From Secundilactobacillus folii (GTDB lineage Bacteria; Bacillota; Bacilli; Lactobacillales; Lactobacillaceae), in the NCBI RefSeq assembly GCF_009720675.1, contig NZ_WNJO01000002.1, forward strand, positions 124,001 to 188,000: a stretch of DNA of 64,000 nucleotides, given 5' to 3'. The stretch's first letter is position 1, and each line of letters starts with the position of its first letter. Below the pieces are notes generated by a model that was given only the letters and a program-made list of their open reading frames with translations, did not search any database and was not told where the DNA came from. A program made the translations under genes and the position numbers. Shown here in pieces: positions 17,056-24,232 of this stretch.

Positions 17056-17490
17056 ATGTACAAACTACGTCCAATTTTAAAACCATATTATGACAATTTG
17101 GAAAAGGGTAAGATCTTAGGCATGAAATGTGCAGACTGCGGCGACGTTGTTTGGCCACCGCTGCCAACGTGTCAGAAGTGCGGCAGTACTAATCTCGACT
17201 GGATCGATTTAGGTACTGAAGCCGTCATTGATGAGATCCGGTTTGAAGATTCCAGTGTTGCTGGTGATTATACGTTTAGAAAAGCCGATGAATTTTTTGT
17301 TAGCAAAGAACCATACTGCATCTGTATCGGCCACTTCCCAAAGGGGACCCGTCAATTTCATGCAGCATTGTATGGCGTCACTGAGGCGAATAAGGATCAG
17401 CTGATCAGTCAGCTACCGATTACAGCTGATGCTGAATTTATTCAACTTGACGGTGGCTTTAAGTCGGTCGGCTTCAGAGTCCGAGCCTAA
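17056..17490 (+). CDS. DUF35 OB-fold/zinc-ribbon acyl-CoA-binding partner
   Basis: This 144-residue protein has a rubredoxin-like zinc ribbon at about 24-44 (CADCGDVVWPP, then CQKCG) followed by an OB fold. This is the standard DUF35 order. DUF35 proteins form complexes with thiolase-like enzymes and bind the CoA part of the substrate. It starts at ATG after AGGAGG and is co-transcribed with the thiolase. All four cysteines are present. The operon ends at the bidirectional terminator 17495-17530. Confidence 0.87.
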   Translation: MYKLRPILKPYYDNLEKGKILGMKCADCGDVVWPPLPTCQKCGSTNLDWIDLGTEAVIDEIRFEDSSVAGDYTFRKADEFFVSKEPYCICIGHFPKGTRQFHAALYGVTEANKDQLISQLPITADAEFIQLDGGFKSVGFRVRA

Positions 17491-17494
17491 CAGA

Positions 17495-17530
17495 AAAGAG
17501 CTTGAAAGTGATCGAGCTTTCAAGCTCTTT
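17495..17530. terminator. Bidirectional terminator between DUF35 and lysR2
   Basis: AAAGAGCTTGAAAG pairs with CTTTCAAGCTCTTT. The right arm overlaps the last codons of the convergent LysR gene. Confidence 0.8.
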
Positions 17531-18434
17531 GTTGAATCTGCTTCAAATACTGACTGGCTTCAGCTGTAAAAACACTGAGTAATGGATTACGATTCTTCTC
17601 ACGATAGGCTAGCACAAAGTTAAAATTGTCGATTTGACCAGCAATGTCGAGAAGCTGAATGCCAAAATTTTTGATTGGGCTGCTAACTTTATTCATTGAA
17701 TGCAAAAAGGTGATTCCTTTGCCGGCACCGGCTAACATAAGTGCTCTCTCAGCATCGTTAACGTAGTAGGTCGCGTTTGGTGAAAAACCGTTTTGCATGC
17801 AAAGACTGATCATATAATCAACGATAAAGGGTGACACTTGGCGGTTTAGCAGGATAAAGTTTTCGTCGGCGAGCTCTTTTGGATCAACGGATTTCTGCTT
17901 GGCCAATGGATGATCATGAGGCACCGCCAACTTGATTTGATTTTTCTGCAGATCGAGATAGTCGATTCCAGTGAAGCCTTCGATACACGGGGTTAAAGTA
18001 AAGACAACGTCACACTGATGCGTCACTAGTTGGTTGCGAAGCTCAGCAGGGGTACCACGAAAGAGCGGCATCTCAATATCGGGATATTTTTGACTGACCT
18101 GCTTGACGATATCATACATCAAGGATGTGTCCAAGAAGCTTTGATAGCCAATCTTTAAAATACCCGCCTGATTATCAGCGGACGGGTTCACGGTATCCTT
18201 GAGGTGGTCAACTTGATTAGTGATCTTTTGGGCCTCCTTAAAGAAACGCTTTCCAGCTGCAGTGAGCTTAAGTGCGTGATGACCGCGGATAAAAAGGGCT
18301 GTACCCATCTCGTTTTCTAGGTCGCTGATCTGCCGGCTCAAGGTGGGCTGAGTAACAAATAAGTGTTCAGCGGCCTTGGTGAAACTGGCATAGTCAGTTA
18401 CCGCAATAAAGTAGCGTAATCCTAACAGGTTCAT
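17520..18434 (-). CDS. LysR-type transcriptional regulator 2
   Basis: This LysR protein has 304 residues. The N-terminal helix-turn-helix is LRYFIAVTDYASFTKAAEHL followed by VTQPTLSRQISDLE, and a two-lobe effector domain follows. ATG at 18434 with AAGGAG about 9 bases upstream. It is divergent from the SDR at 18555. ATTAC-N9-GTAAT at 18512-18530 lies between them and has the T-N11-A form expected of LysR sites. It probably controls that SDR and itself. Confidence 0.87.
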   Translation of the reverse strand: MNLLGLRYFIAVTDYASFTKAAEHLFVTQPTLSRQISDLENEMGTALFIRGHHALKLTAAGKRFFKEAQKITNQVDHLKDTVNPSADNQAGILKIGYQSFLDTSLMYDIVKQVSQKYPDIEMPLFRGTPAELRNQLVTHQCDVVFTLTPCIEGFTGIDYLDLQKNQIKLAVPHDHPLAKQKSVDPKELADENFILLNRQVSPFIVDYMISLCMQNGFSPNATYYVNDAERALMLAGAGKGITFLHSMNKVSSPIKNFGIQLLDIAGQIDNFNFVLAYREKNRNPLLSVFTAEASQYLKQIQQRA

Positions 18435-18511
18435 TTTCGATGACTCCTTAAAGTGGGCCGATTCCTGGTCCAGTGATTAACGTTTATTAGCATCATTATA
18501 TTTTAAGTAAA

Positions 18512-18530
18512 ATTACAAGTAAATCGTAAT
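18512..18530. promoter_or_regulatory. LysR-type box between lysR2 and the SDR
   Basis: ATTAC-AAGTAAATC-GTAAT is a 5-bp inverted repeat with a 9-base gap, 25 bases upstream of the SDR start. Confidence 0.5.
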
Positions 18531-18554
18531 CTAGTTGAAAAGGAGAACTAAAGT

Positions 18555-19301
18555 ATGGGACGTTTAGACAATAAAGTGGCAATTATTACTGGCGGAGCCA
18601 ATGGTATTGGTTTGACAACTGCCAAGCGCTTCGCAGCTGAAGGGGCTCAGGTCGCGATTACCGATGTGAATGTCGATCATGGTGCCAAGGCTGCCAAAGA
18701 AATCGGCCACGGTGCGATTTTTATCAAGCACGACGTTTCTCAGGAGGCTGACTGGCAGGCGGTATTTGCAAAGGTCTTAGAGACGTTTGGTAAGGTTGAT
18801 GTTGTGTTCAACAACGCTGGTATTGCGGCGTTTAACGATGCTGAGCATGTGACCTTGGATGAGTGGCATAAAGTGATGGCTGTCGACCTTGACGGTGAGA
18901 TGCTGGGGGTTAAATACGGCATCCAGAATATGAAGGATCATGGCGGCTCCATCATCAACATGTCATCCATTGAAGGCCTGATTGGATACCCGAATTTGTT
19001 TGCCTTTACGGCGGCCAAGGGTGCCGTTAGAATGATGACCAAATCAGCGGCGCTATACTGTGCAAAACAAAAGTACGGGATTCGTGTCAATTCCATCCAT
19101 CCAGGGCCGATCCACAAACCAGAATTGGATAATGACCCTAAGGAACAAAAGCTGATTGGTGCCCACTTGGCATCATTACCATTAGGGCGGTTTGGTGAAA
19201 AAGATGAAGTTGCCGGTTTGGCACTCTACCTGGCATCGGACGAATCGACCTTCTCAACTGGGAGTGAATTCGTTATCGATGGTGGTTATACTGCTCAATA
19301 A
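18555..19301 (+). CDS. SDR-family protein with the catalytic Tyr replaced by Phe
   Basis: This 248-residue SDR resembles the R-specific alcohol dehydrogenase of Lactobacillus brevis, sharing patterns such as KVAIITGG, INMSSIEG, KGAVR and the C-terminal TGSEFV-DGGYTAQ. The cofactor motif TGGANGIG, NNAG, Ser138 and Lys155 are present. However, the YxxxK motif reads FTAAK, with Phe151 (codon TTT at 19005-19007). Tyr is the general acid/base in this family, so ordinary redox activity should be strongly reduced. It may bind NAD(P) or a ligand, or use another mechanism. It starts after AAAAGGAG and is divergent from lysR2. Confidence 0.85.
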   Translation: MGRLDNKVAIITGGANGIGLTTAKRFAAEGAQVAITDVNVDHGAKAAKEIGHGAIFIKHDVSQEADWQAVFAKVLETFGKVDVVFNNAGIAAFNDAEHVTLDEWHKVMAVDLDGEMLGVKYGIQNMKDHGGSIINMSSIEGLIGYPNLFAFTAAKGAVRMMTKSAALYCAKQKYGIRVNSIHPGPIHKPELDNDPKEQKLIGAHLASLPLGRFGEKDEVAGLALYLASDESTFSTGSEFVIDGGYTAQ

Positions 19302-19335
19302 TTTGAACGATAGTCTCTGAGTATTTAAATGATTT

Positions 19336-19380
19336 AGGTGGTTGATGATGTTTCATGTGAAACACTGTCGACCACCTTTT
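19336..19380 (+). terminator. Terminator after the SDR, with a parS-like sequence in its loop
   Basis: AGGTGGTTGA pairs with TCGACCACCT, followed by TTTTTATA. The inner loop TGTTTCATGTGAAACA is itself palindromic and one base from parS. Confidence 0.8.
19349..19364. other. parS-like 16-mer, one mismatch
   Basis: TGTTTCATGTGAAACA differs from TGTTTCACGTGAAACA at position 8. It may be a weak ParB site or only the terminator loop. Confidence 0.35.
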
Positions 19381-19760
19381 TATATTGTCAGGCAAACAGA
19401 GATTCCCTCGGTTTAATAAGGCTGGATTGGTTTCAAACTATCTTCGAAAAGGGGGTTCAATAACTGGCAAGGTTTCGATGCAGGCGTCTGCTTTTATTCA
19501 GGAACCGCAGTTAATAAACTGCAGTGTTTAGACTGCTTTGACCCTAGATAAAGATTCAGTTTCAGTCGACTGATCGGTTAACTTAATGCACTTAATGAGA
19601 AGTAAGAAGCAACTAGAGCGCCCAGTCATGGGAAGCTTAAAATGCACTACAAACAGTCTTTCCAAGTTCAAAATACAAGGGGGCACTTAATGAGTCAAGT
19701 CCGACTATAAAAAGGAGAAATAATCACTACAAACAGCACGTGACCCACTCACAAGCGACA
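19381..19760. other. Non-coding stretch with degenerate direct repeats
   Basis: No gene is credible here. GCACTTAATGAG occurs at 19588-19599 and 19683-19694. CACTACAAACAG occurs at 19645-19656 and 19725-19736. The order is the same both times, so this looks like a decayed tandem duplication. A small hairpin (GCAGTTAATAAACTGC) lies near 19509-19524. Confidence 0.4.
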
Positions 19761-19761
19761 A

Positions 19762-19794
19762 AGAAAAGCCACCGAATATGTCGATGGCTTTTCT
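19762..19794 (-). terminator. Terminator of the kinase gene
   Basis: On the minus strand AGAAAAGCCA pairs with TGGCTTTTCT, and TTTGTC follows. It lies 37 bases after the kinase stop. Confidence 0.75.
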
Positions 19795-19830
19795 CATCCA
19801 GTTTAGTTATGGCTGTAACTTTAGCTGTTG

Positions 19831-21399
19831 TTATTTAACTGATCCTTCAGGTTGAAGCAGTGCCTCTGACTCTTTGGTGATTTGTGTCAGTGTGTGCATG
19901 TCGCCTTCAAGGTCCTTGTATAATTGACGATAGAGTTTGTAGAACTTGTTGTAAGCTTCGTGACGACGCTTGTTTGGTTCGATCTTGTCGCCAAGAACTT
20001 GCCACTTTTGAACGTCGTTAACGGTCAAGATACCAGTTCCAAGTCCGGCTAGCATAACGTCGCCTAAGTTAGCTTCGGCATTTTCAATTGGTGTCCGAAC
20101 GGCGTAGCCAGTAACATCAGCAAACATTTGTACCCAGTCTGGTGAGTTAGTGACACCACCAGCGATAACAATGTAATCACCTAAGTCGCGGCCAGTACTT
20201 TCGATACTATGGCGTAATGCGTAGCAAACGGCTTCTTGGAATGCATGGAACAAGTGGGCCTTCGTGTGAACTAGTGAGAGACCAAAAATCATGCCCTTAG
20301 CGTCTGAGTTCCAAACTGGTGCCCGTTCACCCATGAAGTATGGCAGAACAACCAAACCGTCACTACCAACGCTAATATCATGAGCTTCTTTACCTAGAGC
20401 AACGTAGGCGTTATCGCCACCGTTTTCTTGTTCAGCGACTTCTTTTTCACCCAAGTTGTCACGGAACCACTTAGTAATGGCGCCGGCTGTTGCTGAACCA
20501 GAGAAGTTATAAACTAAGTTCTCTGATTTGTAAGGGTATGGCCATACAATTAAGCCCTGACCTTTGATGGGATCCTTGCTGACCAAAGCAGCGTTCATTG
20601 AAGAACCAATGGCGGCAACGTAGCGGCCGGGTTCAAAGACGCCCATGCCAACGTTAGCAGCACCAACGTCAACACCACCGGAAACGACAGGGGTGCCTTC
20701 GTTGACACCTAAATCAGCGGCAGCTTCTTTAGTAATGCCACCAACAATGGTCGTTGAATCAACGATCGGTTCTGGCATCATGCTTTCAGGAATCCCCATG
20801 TCCTTCAGTAATTCCTTTGACCAAGTATGCGTGTTGATGTCATACAAACCACCCAAGTTACCAGCGGCAGTATGGTCGATGCAAACAGCACCAGTCAATT
20901 GATAGATGGCAAAGTTGCTCGGTGGCAGGAACATGCGAATCTTACGCCAGTTTTCTGGTTCGTGATTCTTGATCCATAAGATCTTAGTGTAGCCGTAGTA
21001 TGGGTCAACCACATCGTCACCGGTGATCTCTGTCAGTTTTTCAGTTGAGATGTGGGATTTGACCCATTCAGTTTCTTCCTGAGCACGACGGTCCATCCAA
21101 ATCAGGTCTGGACGAACTGGCTTCATATCAGCGTCTACTGGGACCCCTGAGCCACCATATAGACCACTGATCCCGATGCCCTTAATATCGTCAGGAGACA
21201 CGCCAGATTCTTTCACAACGGCGCGAATTGAATCTTTGACACCCTTTACCCAAACGTCAGGCCATTGTTCAGCCCATAGAGGCTTGGGAGTTAATACGTC
21301 ATATTCTTCAAGATCTTGAGCTAGCAGCTTACCAGTAGTATCCATTAAGATACTCTTGGTACCTGAAGTCCCAATATCTGTACCAATTAAGTATTGCAT
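19831..21399 (-). CDS. FGGY-family carbohydrate kinase (xylulokinase-like)
   Basis: This 522-residue sugar kinase has the ATPase core of the FGGY family: phosphate-1 motif GTDIGTSGTKS at 6-16, WMDRRA near 100, the second-domain start SGGVDVGAANVG, and the adenosine motif IAGGVTNSP. It phosphorylates a sugar or sugar acid, most likely a ketopentose such as xylulose or ribulose, after the neighbouring dehydrogenase oxidises a polyol. ATG with AAAGGAAG upstream. It follows the SDR at 21644 in the same direction, but several hairpins separate the two. I cannot tell xylulokinase from ribulokinase or gluconokinase. Confidence 0.85.
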   Translation of the reverse strand: MQYLIGTDIGTSGTKSILMDTTGKLLAQDLEEYDVLTPKPLWAEQWPDVWVKGVKDSIRAVVKESGVSPDDIKGIGISGLYGGSGVPVDADMKPVRPDLIWMDRRAQEETEWVKSHISTEKLTEITGDDVVDPYYGYTKILWIKNHEPENWRKIRMFLPPSNFAIYQLTGAVCIDHTAAGNLGGLYDINTHTWSKELLKDMGIPESMMPEPIVDSTTIVGGITKEAAADLGVNEGTPVVSGGVDVGAANVGMGVFEPGRYVAAIGSSMNAALVSKDPIKGQGLIVWPYPYKSENLVYNFSGSATAGAITKWFRDNLGEKEVAEQENGGDNAYVALGKEAHDISVGSDGLVVLPYFMGERAPVWNSDAKGMIFGLSLVHTKAHLFHAFQEAVCYALRHSIESTGRDLGDYIVIAGGVTNSPDWVQMFADVTGYAVRTPIENAEANLGDVMLAGLGTGILTVNDVQKWQVLGDKIEPNKRRHEAYNKFYKLYRQLYKDLEGDMHTLTQITKESEALLQPEGSVK

Positions 21400-21469
21400 A
21401 GCAGATAACTTCCTTTCGTTTCGTTAGTTTGAAATGTTTGAAGCGATGTGAAATGAAAATACAGTTTGG

Positions 21470-21616
21470 TGAGTGCAGTTTACCTGAACTGCATTTTGCA
21501 GACAAGTCACGCAACTCGGAGGTGCTTGTCTGTGAGATACTTGTGTGTAGCCAGACTCTGACCAAGCTCCCAAAACTAGTTGGGGCCCTCGTCAGAGTCG
21601 GCCTGCACGCCGACCT
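21470..21616 (-). other. Series of intercistronic hairpins between SDR and kinase
   Basis: Four stems occur in about 145 bases: TGCAGTT/AACTGCA, CAGACAAG/CTTGTCTG, ACTCTGAC/GTCAGAGT, and GTCGGC/GCCGAC. None is followed by a strong T run on the minus strand. They could stabilise or process the mRNA, or attenuate kinase expression. Confidence 0.45.
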
Positions 21617-21643
21617 CTAAATTTCCTGTTAGAAACGTTTGGT

Positions 21644-22420
21644 TTACCAAGCGGTGAAGGCACCATCGACAAGGTAATCATCACCAGTAGTGAAGGTACT
21701 GGTATCACCAGCCAAGTAAACGGCGATACCTTGTAATTCATCTGGACGACCTAAACGACCAAGTGGTGCCCAGTCGTTCCAAGTCTTGATCAATGGCTTC
21801 AAGTCTGGTGAGCTCAAAGTCAAATCAGTACCCATGTAACCAGGACTAATAGTGTTAACACGAACACCCTTTTTAGCCCATTCAATCGCCAGCGACTTCG
21901 ACAATTGAATAACACCATTCTTAGTTGCGTTGTATGAACATTGTGGTTGTGGCCGGTTAACGATGTGAGCTGACATTGAAGCAGTGTTGACGATTGAACC
22001 GCCGCCCTGCTTGATCATGTAACGACCAGCTGCTTGTGAGCAAAGGAAGACGGAGTTAAGGTTCAAATTAACAACGGTCAACCAATCCTTGTATGACATT
22101 TCTTCGGCTGGGATGTTCTTGCAAACACCAGCGTTGTTGAATGCGGCATCCAAGCCACCCAACTTTGAAACCACTGTATCAACCATGTTTGTAACTTGGT
22201 CAGGATCAGTGACATCAGTTTTAACGGCAATGACCTTTCTGCCAGTATTTTTAGCAATTTCATCAGCAGTTGCTTGAGCTTTGTCACCATTGATATCAAC
22301 GATAGCGACATCAGCACCAGCTTCTGCTAATCCGGTTGCCATGGCCTTTCCTAAACCTTGTGCACCACCGGTAACGTAAGCTTTTTTATCGGTTAGTGCC
22401 ATACGATCTAAAATACCCAT
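21644..22420 (-). CDS. SDR-family polyol dehydrogenase
   Basis: This classical SDR has 258 residues, with TGGAQGLG (cofactor), NNAG in AFNNAGVC, Ser in NTASMS, YNATK (Tyr/Lys) and SPGYMGT. It resembles polyol and L-xylulose/sorbose-type reductases. The start has AAGGAGGA 6 bases upstream. It is the first gene of the SDR-kinase unit, divergent from the ROK repressor. The 218-base gap contains two cre-like sites. Its likely job is to oxidise an imported polyol to the ketose used by the kinase. The specific polyol is unknown. Confidence 0.85.
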   Translation of the reverse strand: MGILDRMALTDKKAYVTGGAQGLGKAMATGLAEAGADVAIVDINGDKAQATADEIAKNTGRKVIAVKTDVTDPDQVTNMVDTVVSKLGGLDAAFNNAGVCKNIPAEEMSYKDWLTVVNLNLNSVFLCSQAAGRYMIKQGGGSIVNTASMSAHIVNRPQPQCSYNATKNGVIQLSKSLAIEWAKKGVRVNTISPGYMGTDLTLSSPDLKPLIKTWNDWAPLGRLGRPDELQGIAVYLAGDTSTFTTGDDYLVDGAFTAW

Positions 22421-22497
22421 GTTTGTTCCTCCTTAGGAAATTAAAGTGATTAAAATTTGCGGGTTTCAAAATAAATCAATTAAATAAATTCATTTTG

Positions 22498-22511
22498 TAA
22501 AAGCGCTTTAT
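22498..22511. promoter_or_regulatory. cre-like site upstream of the SDR-kinase unit
   Basis: TAAAAGCGCTTTAT has the palindromic AAAGCGCTTT core of CcpA sites but deviates at its ends. Confidence 0.45.
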
Positions 22512-22562
22512 TTAATTCACGACTAATGTAAACCCAGACGATTCAGATGTCAACGATTTTTT

Positions 22563-22576
22563 TGAAAACGTTTTCT
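22563..22576. promoter_or_regulatory. Catabolite-responsive element (cre)
   Basis: TGAAAACGTTTTCT fits the CcpA consensus except for the final base. It lies 63 bases before the ROK gene and about 143 before the SDR, so glucose probably represses the cluster. Confidence 0.65.
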
Positions 22577-22602
22577 AAATTGCAATTTGGTTGCCTTAAT
22601 GG

Positions 22603-22615
22603 TAATTTTAAATTA
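22603..22615. promoter_or_regulatory. ROK-type operator candidate before the repressor gene
   Basis: TAATTT-T-AAATTA is a perfect inverted repeat, and the same arms recur before the transporter at 24087-24101 and 24189-24203. It lies 24 bases before the ROK start. Confidence 0.5.
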
Positions 22616-22638
22616 AAAGTATTTGAAAGGAGTAACGC

Positions 22639-23757
22639 ATGAAACGTAATGAGAACAATGAATCTAGCCATTATAGCGAAATGTTTGAATTAATTTATCG
22701 ATCCGAAAAAATTTCCAAGCAAGAAATTGCGCAGCGTTTAGATTTAAGTTTACCCACGGTCACACAGACGCTTCGTCAGTTAATGGATGATGAGCAGATC
22801 GTCACCGATGGTAAATTTTCGTCCAACGTTGGTCGGCGTGCAGTGGTTTATTCACCAAATAAGGGCAAAATTTATGCGGTGGGCATTGAGTTGTTTGCTG
22901 ACCACGCCACGTTGACGTTATTGGATGTCATGTACACGGATCTGGGTCATGAAACGATCAATTTACAGTTCACCATTCAAGATGAATATTTCAACCGATT
23001 GGGTCACTGGCTCCACGACTTTTTGCACGACCAAAAAATTGCGGTGGAAAAGATTGTTGGGGTTGGTGTTGGTATCCAGGGATTAATTTCAGCGGATGGC
23101 CGAACGGTGCTTTATGGTAAGATTTTAGATTGTACCGGCTTAACGAGTGATGTTTTTGAGCGAGCTTTTCAACTACCAGTGACGTTATACCATGATGCGG
23201 ACTGTGTCGCGATTGCTGAACAAGCGCTCTCCGGTGACCATCAAGATGCTATTTACCTATCAATTGGTGAACACCTAGGGTCGGCCATTATCATTAATGA
23301 CCAGATCTATACCGGGCAAAATGGCCGTAGTGGGACGATGGAACACATAACCCTGAACTCACAGAATGGTAAGTTATGTTATTGCGGACGGCGTGGCTGT
23401 CTCGAAACTTTCTGTTCACTGAGTGCGCTGCTTAAGAGTAACGAAACGATTGATTCGTTCATTACTCAAGTTAGAGCCGGGGATCCAGAATGTGTTCAGC
23501 GGTGGAAGAATTATTTGAATGATCTTGCTGAAGTCATTAATGATTTACATATGTTCGTTGACAATCGACTGGTGATCGCGGGTGTCTTAGTGAGGTATCT
23601 CGATCAATCAGTTGTGGATCAAATTAGTGAGAAACTAAAGAAGATCACGGCATTTCCAGAAGATCGGCCATACGTTGAACTAGGCATTATTAAAGAAAGA
23701 GCAGTTTCGATCGGGGCTGCGGTACCGTTGATTACACAAGTTTTACAGGATATTTGA
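22639..23757 (+). CDS. ROK-family repressor (XylR/NagC type)
   Basis: This 372-residue protein has an N-terminal winged helix (KISKQEIAQRLDLSLPTVTQ, then LRQLMDDEQI) fused to a ROK sugar-kinase-like domain. The zinc motif CYCGRRGCLE is present near residues 248-257. ROK repressors such as XylR respond to the free sugar. It is divergent from SDR-kinase and followed by the GPH symporter in the same direction, so it is the local regulator. The TAATTT/AAATTA repeats are its likely operators. Confidence 0.87.
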   Translation: MKRNENNESSHYSEMFELIYRSEKISKQEIAQRLDLSLPTVTQTLRQLMDDEQIVTDGKFSSNVGRRAVVYSPNKGKIYAVGIELFADHATLTLLDVMYTDLGHETINLQFTIQDEYFNRLGHWLHDFLHDQKIAVEKIVGVGVGIQGLISADGRTVLYGKILDCTGLTSDVFERAFQLPVTLYHDADCVAIAEQALSGDHQDAIYLSIGEHLGSAIIINDQIYTGQNGRSGTMEHITLNSQNGKLCYCGRRGCLETFCSLSALLKSNETIDSFITQVRAGDPECVQRWKNYLNDLAEVINDLHMFVDNRLVIAGVLVRYLDQSVVDQISEKLKKITAFPEDRPYVELGIIKERAVSIGAAVPLITQVLQDI

Positions 23758-23759
23758 AG

Positions 23760-23975
23760 GGTCAATAATTAGCGGGTGTGACGAAAATTGGTAAGCATAA
23801 GCAAATAGCGTCGCGGATTCCTGATTGGAATCCGCGACGCTATTTGCTTACCTGGTCAGAATTTGAGTTTTGACGCATGAATTCGCTAGATAGCAGTCTT
23901 GAGATGATTGAAAATTAAGATTGATTGGGGCGTAAAGCACCTGGTCACATTTTTAGCAATCCTAGCTTTATTGCA
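23760..23975. repeat. Dispersed intergenic hairpin repeat, copy 2
   Basis: The core hairpin at 23798-23850 has a perfect 24-bp stem that starts TAAGCAAATAGCGTCGCGG. The right flank (TTGAGTTTTGACGCA, then AGCAGTCTTGAGATGATTGAAAATTAAG) matches copy 3 directly and copy 1 in inverted form. The hairpin probably also ends the ROK transcript. Confidence 0.7.
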
Positions 23976-24056
23976 CTCCTTTTATTGTTCAATTAATCAC
24001 ATGGGTAAGTTATAAAAAATTTAGTAAATTTATTTTAAAAGGGTAGAATCGCTTTA

Positions 24057-24070
24057 TGAAAGCGTTTTAG
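24057..24070. promoter_or_regulatory. cre-like site upstream of the symporter
   Basis: TGAAAGCGTTTTAG fits the first 12 positions of the cre consensus and fails at the last two. Confidence 0.45.
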
Positions 24071-24086
24071 TCACCCCTGAGACGGT

Positions 24087-24101
24087 TTAATTTCAAATTA
24101 A
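24087..24101. promoter_or_regulatory. ROK-type operator candidate 1 of the symporter
   Basis: TTAATTT-C-AAATTAA is a 15-bp perfect inverted repeat, about 130 bases before the symporter start. Confidence 0.5.
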
Positions 24102-24188
24102 TTCCAAAACTATCTTGCAAATTGAAACCGGTTACACTTATAATACTGCAGAAAAGTAATTTGATTTTATAAAATGATTTTCTAAATC

Positions 24189-24203
24189 AAATTAGTTTAA
24201 TTT
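24189..24203. promoter_or_regulatory. ROK-type operator candidate 2 of the symporter
   Basis: AAATTA-GTT-TAATTT is an inverted repeat made of the same half-sites in everted order, 29 bases before the TTG start. Confidence 0.45.
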
Positions 24204-24232
24204 GAAATGATGATAACTTAGGAGGGATCCCA

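Noticed and set aside
5981-19301. Island as a known phloroglucinol or DAPG pathway
   Set aside because: No KAS III-like PhlA, PhlD or phloroglucinol reductase was found. Only the thiolase/DUF35 pair resembles PhlC/PhlB in type, so no named pathway is assigned.
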